Of a DNA stretch of 64,000 nucleotides, positions 16,282 through 22,810 are shown piece by piece. The translations under genes and the position numbers were made by a program. The notes under the pieces were generated by a model, which was not told the DNA's origin, did not search any database, and was given only the letters and a program-made list of their open reading frames with translations. Each line of letters opens with the position of its first letter. Position 1 is the stretch's first letter. Origin of the DNA: Microbispora catharanthi (GTDB taxonomy: Bacteria > Actinomycetota > Actinomycetes > Streptosporangiales > Streptosporangiaceae); contig NZ_VDMA02000012.1 in NCBI RefSeq assembly GCF_006334915.2, positions 62,001 to 126,000 of the forward strand, given 5' to 3'.

Positions 16282-17015
16282 CGGGCACCCGCCGTCTCGG
16301 TCGAGCAGAGGATCTCGGCCAGGTGCGTCACCCGCACGCCCGACTTCTGCCGGCCGAGCATGCCGCCGATGTGCATCAGGCACGAGTTGTCGGCCGCGCA
16401 CAGCACCTCGGCACCGGTGTCGAGGACGGCCCGCACTTTGTCGGCGCACATCGCCGCCGACACGTCGGCGTTCTTCAGCGCGAAGGTGCCGCCGAATCCG
16501 CAGCACTCCTCCGCGCCCGGCAGCGGCACCAGTTCGAGCCCCTTGACCTGGCGTAACAGCGTCAGCGGGCGGTCGCCCAGGTGGATGCCGCGCAGGGAGT
16601 GGCACGTCGGGTGGTAGGTGACCCGGTGCGGGAAGTAGGCCCCCACGTCGGTCACCCCCAGCACGTCGACCAGGAACTCGGTCAGCTCGTACGTCTTCGG
16701 CACCACCTGCGCCACCGCGTCGGCGAAAGGTCCGGACGACCCGGCCAGCTTCGGGTACTGCTCACGGATCATGGCCGCGCACGAGCCCGAGGGGACGACG
16801 ACCGCGTCATAGCCGCGCAGCGCCGCCACGCTCCGCCGGGCCAGCCGTACGGCCTCGTCCCGGTAGCCGGTGTTGGCGTGCATCTGGCCGCAGCAGGTCT
16901 GGGCGCGGGGGAAGTCGGCCTCGACGCCGAGGCGGCGCAGCAGGCGCACGACCGCCCGGCCGGTGTCCGGGAAGAGCGTGTCGTTGACGCAGGTGACGAA
17001 CAGGGCTACCCGCAC
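16278..17015 (-). CDS. lutA: Lactate utilisation protein A (CCG-domain oxidoreductase subunit)
   Basis: 245 residues with two CCG (cysteine-rich, heterodisulfide-reductase-like) domains. The first carries TCCGQMHANTGY and the second ECCGFGGTFALKN, which are the ligands of a non-cubane iron-sulfur cluster. YHPTCHSLRG is a further family signature. It is the first gene of lutABC. I take the GTG at 17015 with GGGAGG 7 bases upstream; the nearby ATG is out of frame and stops at once. The promoter region between it and the divergent regulator holds two identical operators. Confidence 0.95.
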   Translation of the reverse strand: MRVALFVTCVNDTLFPDTGRAVVRLLRRLGVEADFPRAQTCCGQMHANTGYRDEAVRLARRSVAALRGYDAVVVPSGSCAAMIREQYPKLAGSSGPFADAVAQVVPKTYELTEFLVDVLGVTDVGAYFPHRVTYHPTCHSLRGIHLGDRPLTLLRQVKGLELVPLPGAEECCGFGGTFALKNADVSAAMCADKVRAVLDTGAEVLCAADNSCLMHIGGMLGRQKSGVRVTHLAEILCSTETAGAR

Positions 17016-17033
17016 ATGCCCTCCCGGCGTGTA

Positions 17034-17059
17034 TGGTCAGACCAAATATGGTCAGACCA
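17034..17059. promoter_or_regulatory. Two tandem GntR (LldR-type) operators controlling lutABC
   Basis: The 11-base near-palindrome TGGTCAGACCA occurs at 17034-17044 and again at 17049-17059, exactly 15 bases apart, embedded in TATGGTCAGACC. TGGT-N3-ACCA is the known core of FadR/LldR-type GntR operators. It lies 19-44 bases upstream of the lutA start and 48 bases before the divergent regulator, so it should repress both when lactate is absent. Confidence 0.85.
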
Positions 17060-17106
17060 TACATCCTGGTTCGCCCCCGGCGACACCGGCATCGGGAGGA
17101 GCCGCG

Positions 17107-17865
17107 GTGACCACCGAAGAACGCCGGCGTCCGGACGCCCGCCCGCGCGCCTTCGAGGAGGTGCTCGCCCGCATCGAGGAGCGGATCACAGCCGACGGCC
17201 TGACCGTGGGCGACCGGCTGCCGGGCGAACGGCAGCTCGCCGAGCAGCTCGGCGTGGGCCGGTCGTCGGTCAGGGAGGCGCTGCGCGTGCTGGAGACCCT
17301 CGGGGTGGTCGCGTCGCAGGCCGGGCGGGGCCCGGACGCCGGGGCTGTGCTCACCTCTCGCCCGGGAAACGCGCTCACCGACCTGCTCCGGCTGCATCTC
17401 GGCCTCGCGACGCTCTCGATGCGCGAGGTGATCGACACCCGGCTGATGATCGAGCAGTGGGCCGCGGCCCGCGCGGCGGCGGCTCCCCCACCGGCGGCTT
17501 CCACACCGGCCGCTTCCACACCGGCCGCTTCCGCGCACACGGCGACGGCGCGGATGGCGGAGGCGATCGCGGCCATGGACGCCGCCGGCGATCCGGCCGA
17601 GTTCGTCGAGCACGACATCGCGTTCCACCTGGCCCTCGCGGAGGCGGCGGGCAACCGGCTGATCACGGCGGTCATGCGGGCGCTGCGCGACGCCCTGCGC
17701 CGCTACGCCGTGGACGCCGTCGTACGGCTCGGCGACACCGGCGGCCTGCAGGACGACCACCGGCGCATCCACCGGGCGATCGAGGACGGCGACGCCGGGG
17801 CGGCGGCGGCCGCGGTCGCCGAGCACCTGGCGCGGGCCTATCCGGAGTCTGGCCGGGATTCATAG
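17107..17865 (+). CDS. GntR/FadR-family regulator of lactate utilisation (LldR-like)
   Basis: 252 residues. N-terminal winged helix (about 10-75; GERQLAEQLGVGRSSVREALRVLETLGVV) and a C-terminal FCD effector domain (about 95-245) with the metal/ligand histidines in EHDIAFHLALAEAAGN and DDHRRIHRAI. An insert of three PAAST repeats near residues 128-142 is unusual. The GTG at 17107 has GGGAGGAG 5 bases upstream; this is preferred over longer in-frame extensions that would run through the operator and into lutA. Divergent from lutABC with two operators between, so it is probably the lactate-responsive repressor. Confidence 0.9.
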   Translation: MTTEERRRPDARPRAFEEVLARIEERITADGLTVGDRLPGERQLAEQLGVGRSSVREALRVLETLGVVASQAGRGPDAGAVLTSRPGNALTDLLRLHLGLATLSMREVIDTRLMIEQWAAARAAAAPPPAASTPAASTPAASAHTATARMAEAIAAMDAAGDPAEFVEHDIAFHLALAEAAGNRLITAVMRALRDALRRYAVDAVVRLGDTGGLQDDHRRIHRAIEDGDAGAAAAAVAEHLARAYPESGRDS

Positions 17866-17876
17866 AACGTGTTCTA
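17863..17876. promoter_or_regulatory. KstR-like operator before the F420-dependent oxidoreductase
   Basis: TAGAACGTGTTCTA is a perfect 14-base inverted repeat and fits the KstR consensus TNNAACNNGTTNNA. Its first three bases are the stop codon of the upstream regulator gene, and it ends 9 bases before the GTG of the next gene, where it would cover the -10 region of a leaderless promoter. Confidence 0.65.
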
Positions 17877-17885
17877 ATCACGCCT

Positions 17886-18899
17886 GTGGCCGATGATCTG
17901 AGACTCGGATTGAACCTCGGGTACTGGCAGCGGAACGCCGACGACGCGACCGAGGTCGTGCAAACCGCCGAACGGCTGGGCTACGAGTCGGTGTGGACCG
18001 CCGAGGCGTACGGCAGCGACGCGTTCACCCCGCTGGCCTGGTATGGCGCCAGGACCAGCCGCATCAAGCTCGGCACCAGCGTCGCCCAGCTGTCCGCCCG
18101 GCCCCCGGTGACGACCGCGATGACCGCGATGACGCTCGACCATCTGACCGGCGGGCGGCTGCTGCTCGGCGTCGGCGCCTCGGGCCCGCAGGTCGTCGAG
18201 GGCTGGTATGGCCAGCCGTTCGCCGCGCCGCTCGCCCGCACCCGCGAGTACGTCGAGATCATGCGCAGGGTGTGGCGGCGGGAGGAGCCGGCGACCAACC
18301 CCGGCCCGCACTATCCGCTGCCGCTGCCCGGCGGGCTCGGAAAGCCGCTCAAGCTGATCACCCGTCCGCTCCGGCCCGACATCCCGGTCTACCTGGGCGC
18401 GGAGGGCCCGAAGAACGTCGCGCTCGCCGCCGGGATCGGGCAGGGCTGGCTACCGCTGTTCGCCTTCCCCGAGAAGATCGAGGCGATGTACGGCGACGCG
18501 CTGTCCGGCGCGAAGCCCGGGTTCGACGTCGCCGCCATGGTCATGGTGGTCGTCACCGACGACCTGCGGGCCGCGCTCGACGGCGTGAAGATGATGCTGA
18601 CGCTCTACATCGGCGGCATGGGGGCCAGGACCCGCAACTTCCACGCCGACATCATCGGCCGCATGGGCTACGCCGAGCAGGCCCGCCGCATCCAGGAGCT
18701 CTATCTGGCCGGCCGCCGCGACGAGGCGTTCGCCGCCATTCCCGACGAGCTGGCCGACGGCATCGCGCTCCTCGGGCCGCTCGGCCGCATCCGGGAGCGG
18801 CTGGAGCTGTGGCGCCGCAGCCCGGTCACCACGCTGCTCGTCATGGGCCCCCGCGACGAGCCCACGCTCAGAGCCGTACGGGATCTGGTCCTCGGCTGA
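17886..18899 (+). CDS. LLM-class F420-dependent oxidoreductase, Rv3520c family
   Basis: 337-residue luciferase-like TIM barrel using the deazaflavin F420. The start region LRLGLNLGYW, the segment YESVWTAEAYGSDAFTPLAWYGARTSRIKLGT, and GRLLLGVGASGPQVVEGWYGQPF match the Rv3520c-type subfamily. In mycobacteria that gene belongs to the cholesterol-degradation region (known); the substrate here is unknown. The GTG at 17886 has no Shine-Dalgarno sequence, so the message may be leaderless. The 3' end overlaps the convergent amidotransferase-like gene by 32 bases. Confidence 0.9.
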   Translation: MADDLRLGLNLGYWQRNADDATEVVQTAERLGYESVWTAEAYGSDAFTPLAWYGARTSRIKLGTSVAQLSARPPVTTAMTAMTLDHLTGGRLLLGVGASGPQVVEGWYGQPFAAPLARTREYVEIMRRVWRREEPATNPGPHYPLPLPGGLGKPLKLITRPLRPDIPVYLGAEGPKNVALAAGIGQGWLPLFAFPEKIEAMYGDALSGAKPGFDVAAMVMVVVTDDLRAALDGVKMMLTLYIGGMGARTRNFHADIIGRMGYAEQARRIQELYLAGRRDEAFAAIPDELADGIALLGPLGRIRERLELWRRSPVTTLLVMGPRDEPTLRAVRDLVLG

Positions 18900-19578
18900 G
18901 CGCCGCCCGGTCGGCGGCGGCGGCGGCGAACGCGCGCACGAGCGGATGGGGCCGGCGCTCGGCCAGCTCGGGCTGGAACAGCGTGACCAGATAGAAGGGG
19001 TGGCCGGGCAGCTCGGCCACCCGCGTCTCCCCCTCCTCATCGTGGCCGGTGAAGCGCAGGCCGTGGGCCTCCAGGGTCTCCAGATAGGCGGGATCGGGGC
19101 CGTAGGAGCAGAAGTACCGCTCCACGGTCCGGTCGGCGCCGACGATCCGCTCGGCGAGCGAGCCGGGGACGAGCCGCACCGCCGCCTCGTGACCGGCTAG
19201 GGAGCAGGCGAGCTGCCTGATCAGCGGGTTCGGGGCGTCCGGGTCGTTCTCCGCGTGGCTCACGCTCAGCCCGCACACGTGGCGGGCGTACTCCAGCAGG
19301 GCGTGCTGGAAGCCGGCGCAGGTGCCGAGCAGCGGGATCGCGTTCTCCCTGGCGGTCCGCGCGGCCGTGATCGCGCCCTGCTCGCTGCGGTAGGGGCTGC
19401 CGGGCAGGATCCAGACGCCGTCGAACCCGCCGAGATCGGCGACCTCGTCGGTCCTGATCCAGTAGGCGTCGAGGTCCAGCCCCTCACGCTCGCGCAGCGC
19501 GTCGAGGATGAGCGGGATGCGGGTGTGGGAGCGGACGGCGGGTGACCGGTCGCCCACCAGCGCGATGCGGGGTCTCAT
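18868..19578 (-). CDS. Glutamine-amidotransferase-like protein related to the CTP-synthase C-terminus
   Basis: 236-residue class-I glutamine-amidotransferase fold, of the group annotated as CTP-synthase C-terminal region-related (seleno)protein. The nucleophile elbow is present (GTCAGFQHAL, Cys87). The usual HPE of the Cys-His-Glu triad reads FQPEL (Gln202), so the catalytic His is missing and glutaminase activity is doubtful. FCSYG (Cys157) is at the site where some relatives carry selenocysteine (recalled family feature). The start is the ATG at 19578; an in-frame ATG at 19587 is an alternative, because GGAGG is too close to 19578. Divergent from the LysR gene. Confidence 0.8.
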   Translation of the reverse strand: MRPRIALVGDRSPAVRSHTRIPLILDALREREGLDLDAYWIRTDEVADLGGFDGVWILPGSPYRSEQGAITAARTARENAIPLLGTCAGFQHALLEYARHVCGLSVSHAENDPDAPNPLIRQLACSLAGHEAAVRLVPGSLAERIVGADRTVERYFCSYGPDPAYLETLEAHGLRFTGHDEEGETRVAELPGHPFYLVTLFQPELAERRPHPLVRAFAAAAADRAALSRGPDPVRL

Positions 19579-19653
19579 GACCTCCATGCTGGCGACGTGC
19601 GAACTTAATGACAAATGATGATTTCTGAGGTCTCCATAAGCGATGCTGATGTC

Positions 19654-20496
19654 GTGGACCCTCATCTGCTGCGCACGTTCGTGACCGTGGTCACCGAGGG
19701 GTCGTTCTCGGCCGCCGCGGATCGGCTCGGCTACACCCAGCCCGCGGTGTCCCAGCAGATCGCGGCACTGGAGGCCGACCTCGGGGTGCCGCTGCTCACC
19801 CGCCGTCCCGTACGGCCGACCAGGGCGGGCGAGCGCCTCCTGGAGCACGCGGGTCCGCTGCTGCTGCGGCTGCGGGCCGCGCGGACGGACGTGGCGCGGC
19901 TGGCCGCGCGGCCGCGGACCCTCACCGTCGCCGCCGGCCCGCTCGTCCTCACGGCGGGTACGGCGGCGGCGCTGGCCGGGGTGACGACGCTGCGCATCGC
20001 CGGCGCGGCGGCGGCCATGGCGCTGGTGGCCTCGGGCGAGGCCGACCTCGCGCTGGCCGACGGCCCGGCGGCGCCGTCCGACCCGCTGAACCTCCCCGAG
20101 GCGGGGCCGCTCACCACCGTCGGCGTACGGGAGGAGGAGCTGGTCGTCGTGCTGGCGGAGGGGCATCCGCTGGCGGGCCGGGCCGGTCTGCGGCTGGACG
20201 ACCTGGCCGACGCCCTGTGGGTGGACGCCCCGGAGGTGATGCCGCTCGACCGCCTGCGGGCCGTGGCACGGCTCGACGGGCTGCGGCCCGGCATCCGCTA
20301 CGAGGGCCACGACCCGGCCGTCGCGGCGCGCCTGGCCGCGGCCGGGCACGGCCTGACCCTGCTGCCCGCGTCCGCCGCGCCGTGCGGGGTGCGGGTGCCA
20401 CTGGTCGCGCCGAGGATCGTGCACCGGGTCGAACTGGTGCACGCGGCCCTCCCGCCGGGCCCCGCCGCCGAGGTCGTCCGCGCGCTCACCTCCTGA
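19654..20496 (+). CDS. LysR-family transcriptional regulator
   Basis: 280 residues. N-terminal winged helix (LLRTFVTVVTEGSFSAAADRLGYTQPAVSQQIAALEADLG) with the standard LysR signature, then the periplasmic-binding-protein-like effector domain from about residue 85. The GTG at 19654 gives the usual short N-terminus (VDPHLLRTF); in-frame starts as far up as 19615 are possible, and no strong ribosome-binding site decides between them. It is divergent from the amidotransferase-like gene across about 75 bases, the classic arrangement for a LysR target. Inducer unknown. Confidence 0.9.
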   Translation: MDPHLLRTFVTVVTEGSFSAAADRLGYTQPAVSQQIAALEADLGVPLLTRRPVRPTRAGERLLEHAGPLLLRLRAARTDVARLAARPRTLTVAAGPLVLTAGTAAALAGVTTLRIAGAAAAMALVASGEADLALADGPAAPSDPLNLPEAGPLTTVGVREEELVVVLAEGHPLAGRAGLRLDDLADALWVDAPEVMPLDRLRAVARLDGLRPGIRYEGHDPAVAARLAAAGHGLTLLPASAAPCGVRVPLVAPRIVHRVELVHAALPPGPAAEVVRALTS

Positions 20497-20535
20497 GCCC
20501 CTCCAGACCGCCGGCGGCAGGACGGAGAAGACAAC

Positions 20536-20570
20536 CGCGGACACCGGACAGCCGCTGTCCGGTGTCCGCG
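20536..20570. terminator. Strong bidirectional hairpin between convergent genes
   Basis: Perfect 16-base-pair inverted repeat (20536-20551 with 20555-20570, arm CGCGGACACCGGACAG) around a 3-base loop, between the ends of the LysR and DinB-like genes. It should stop transcription from both sides. Confidence 0.75.
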
Positions 20571-20608
20571 CCCGAGAACGCGGAGAAGTGCTCGCGCGGC
20601 AACGGATA

Positions 20609-21079
20609 TCAGCCGGACAGGTCGCCCACCGCGTCGGCGTAGTAGACCGACCCGCTGACGTGGAAGGCGACCTGGCGGAGCGTCCAGCCGTCCCCCGGCG
20701 AGTGGTCGAGCTGCTCCGGGGTCAGCACCTCCAGGCAGGCCGTCCAGATCCGGGCGAGCCGAGTGAGCCTGCTGCGGGCCTCGTCGAGGTCCTGCTCGGT
20801 GAACGGGGCGAGGTCGGCCGCAGTAGTGATCATCGACCCGTGCCAGTGGTCCGGCAGGGGCATGCGACCGGCCAGCCGGTCCTCGACCTCCGCCAGGTGG
20901 TCCACGAGATGGTCGGCCACCCGGCGGATCGCCTTGTGCGGGGTGTAGATCCGGTCGCCCGACGGCACCGGACGGCCGTCCCAGGCCGTCCAGGTCGCCG
21001 CCAGGCGGAGAACGTGGTCGATCATCTCGGTCACGACCCGCGCGGGCTCGCGGTCGTCGGTCAGCGGGATGTCGGTCAT
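20609..21079 (-). CDS. DinB-like four-helix protein
   Basis: 156 residues with a predicted four-helix bundle of the DinB/YfiT superfamily, whose actinobacterial members are often mycothiol-dependent enzymes. The metal-ligand positions are plausible: His in HKAIRRVADHLVDHLAEVEDRL, and His in LRQVAFHVSGSVYYADAVGDL near the C-terminus. The substrate cannot be assigned. Start ATG at 21079. It stands alone, with the hairpin after it and a divergent gene before it. Confidence 0.7.
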   Translation of the reverse strand: MTDIPLTDDREPARVVTEMIDHVLRLAATWTAWDGRPVPSGDRIYTPHKAIRRVADHLVDHLAEVEDRLAGRMPLPDHWHGSMITTAADLAPFTEQDLDEARSRLTRLARIWTACLEVLTPEQLDHSPGDGWTLRQVAFHVSGSVYYADAVGDLSG

Positions 21080-21245
21080 GTGCGGCCTCCGAGGTGCGAG
21101 GGGATGTGCCGCGCAGGCTAGGCCCCCGGCGTTTCGACGCCCGCCGAAACGTCCTCATCGAGCGTTTTCCGGAAATGAGCGAACCATTCGGAGAACCCGG
21201 GCGTTGGCATCGGATGAAGGGTCCCGAATATCACCGAGGAGATCG

Positions 21246-21797
21246 ATGGACCTGTCCGATATCGCCGCGTTGGTGGTCTCCCTGCTCGCGCTCGTCGTGT
21301 CCGTCTTCACGGCCCTGCGTCAGACGACGATGATGCGGCACTCGAATCAGCTCCCCGTTCTGGTCGAGCTTTTTCAAGAATTCCGGTCGACGGAATGGCA
21401 GCGCGCCGAGGCCTACGTCCTGGGACGCCTCCGGGCCGAGCACGACCCGGAGATCGGCTGCTCAGCCCTGCCGGACGAGGCGAGGATCGCCGTCAACAAG
21501 GTGATCGGGTACTTCAGCGGATTCGGCTACTTCGTATACAAGAAAATGGCGGCCGAAAGTCTCGTCGTCCCGCTGATCGGATATCGCGCGAGCAGGGCAT
21601 GGGACGCCGTAGAGCCGTTCGTCCGGCGCGAGCGCGAGATTCGCGGATCCGACGACCGATACGCGGGCATGTTCGAGGATTTCGTGGGGCGAGTCCGCGC
21701 GCACATGCCGCTGCACACCAGTTATGGACTCCGTCTCAAAACTCTCCCAGTGACACCGAATCAGGTTCGAACTGAAGAAAAGCCGCAAATGCCCTGA
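21246..21797 (+). CDS. Membrane-anchored hypothetical protein (DUF4760-like)
   Basis: 183 residues: one N-terminal transmembrane helix (DIAALVVSLLALVVSVFTALR), then a cytosolic helical domain with QLPVLVELFQEFRSTEWQRAEAYVL, which resembles DUF4760 proteins (low-certainty recall). The ATG at 21246 follows GAGGAG at a good distance; a longer in-frame frame upstream lacks such a site. Base composition is lower in GC than the neighbours (many AT-ending codons, for example GGATATCGC and AAGAAAATG), which hints at recent acquisition. No operon partner. Function unknown. Confidence 0.75.
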   Translation: MDLSDIAALVVSLLALVVSVFTALRQTTMMRHSNQLPVLVELFQEFRSTEWQRAEAYVLGRLRAEHDPEIGCSALPDEARIAVNKVIGYFSGFGYFVYKKMAAESLVVPLIGYRASRAWDAVEPFVRREREIRGSDDRYAGMFEDFVGRVRAHMPLHTSYGLRLKTLPVTPNQVRTEEKPQMP

Positions 21798-21895
21798 ACC
21801 ATCCTTCCCCGCCGGGTGGTCCCGGACCGGATTAGCGCGATCGCGGACGGGATAAGAGTGAGGCAGGTCACGCACCCGGCGCGGGGGGAGAACAC

Positions 21896-22810
21896 ATGCG
21901 GTCCACGTCGTCAGCGGTGAGCCGGGCGGCCGCCGGCGTGTACGCGGCCCTCGCCGCCCAGGTCGTCTCGGTGGCCGCGCTCGCCGTGTTCGAGGAGACC
22001 CGGGGCAGGCGGCTGGCCACGCAGATCGCGGCCTTCGGCGGCGATCCCGCCTCTCCCGCCGCCCGGACCGTCAGCGGCGCGGCGACGGCGTTCGCCGTGC
22101 TGGTCCTGGTGATGATCGGCGCCACCGTGGCGTGCGCCGCCGCCTACCTGTCCTGGCTGCGGCGGGTGCGCCCGGCCACGCCGCCCGTCGCGCTCGTGGC
22201 GGCGTGCCTCGTGCCCGGAGTCAACCTCGTGGTCCCGCCGTTCCTCGCCGACCTGGCCTGGCGCGAGGGTCCGGCGGGCCGCACCCGGCGAAGCGACGGC
22301 CCCGCGCGAAGCGGCATCGTGCGAAGCGGCGGCCTCGCGCGGAGCGAGCCGTACGGCGGCTGGGACCGGACGCGGTGGCTGATCGTCCTCGCCTGCTGGT
22401 GGGTGAGCTGGCTGGCCGCGCTCGGGCTGGTGTTCGCCGACCCGGCCCGGGACGGGCTGACCGGCCTCGGCACGCCACAGGCCGCCGCGGTCGCCGTCGC
22501 GGCGCTCCTGTGCGCCTCGGCCGTCCACGAGGTCACCGCCCGGCACACCGGCGCCGGACGGAAGCGGGCGGTGCGGCCCGCCGTCCGGCCGCAGGTCCGC
22601 CTCGGCCACGGCGAACGGCCGTCCGGCATGCCGACGGCACCGGCGACACCGGCGGGCGCCCCACTCGCGGACGGCGGCGGGGAGGATCACCGGCCGGGCG
22701 GCGGTCCCGAGCTGCCGGAACTGGCGTGCCAGAGCCGCCGCTGGGGCGCGGACGGATGGCCGAGGAACCGCCCCTCGCGTACGGCCGGCGGGGCGCCGTT
22801 GTCGGAGTAG
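21896..22810 (+). CDS. Multi-pass membrane protein (DUF4328-like)
   Basis: 304 residues with four likely membrane helices: AGVYAALAAQVVSVAALAVF; AFAVLVLVMIGATVACAAAYL; LVAACLVPGVNLVVPPFLADLAW; WLIVLACWWVSWLAALGLVF. The PGVNLVVPPFLADLAW segment is the DUF4328 signature. A short, repetitive, Ser/Arg/Gly-rich loop near residues 128-150 (RSxGxARS repeats) interrupts it, and the last 80 residues are disordered. The tail overlaps the convergent dnaE2 gene by 124 bases, so either one of the two 3' ends is shorter in practice or the overlap is real. Function unknown. Confidence 0.7.
   Translation: MRSTSSAVSRAAAGVYAALAAQVVSVAALAVFEETRGRRLATQIAAFGGDPASPAARTVSGAATAFAVLVLVMIGATVACAAAYLSWLRRVRPATPPVALVAACLVPGVNLVVPPFLADLAWREGPAGRTRRSDGPARSGIVRSGGLARSEPYGGWDRTRWLIVLACWWVSWLAALGLVFADPARDGLTGLGTPQAAAVAVAALLCASAVHEVTARHTGAGRKRAVRPAVRPQVRLGHGERPSGMPTAPATPAGAPLADGGGEDHRPGGGPELPELACQSRRWGADGWPRNRPSRTAGGAPLSE

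Noticed and set aside
17041..17100. Possible N-terminal extension of the lactate regulator upstream to 16870
   Set aside because: It would include the operators and part of lutA; the GTG at 17107 has a good ribosome-binding site and homologous length.
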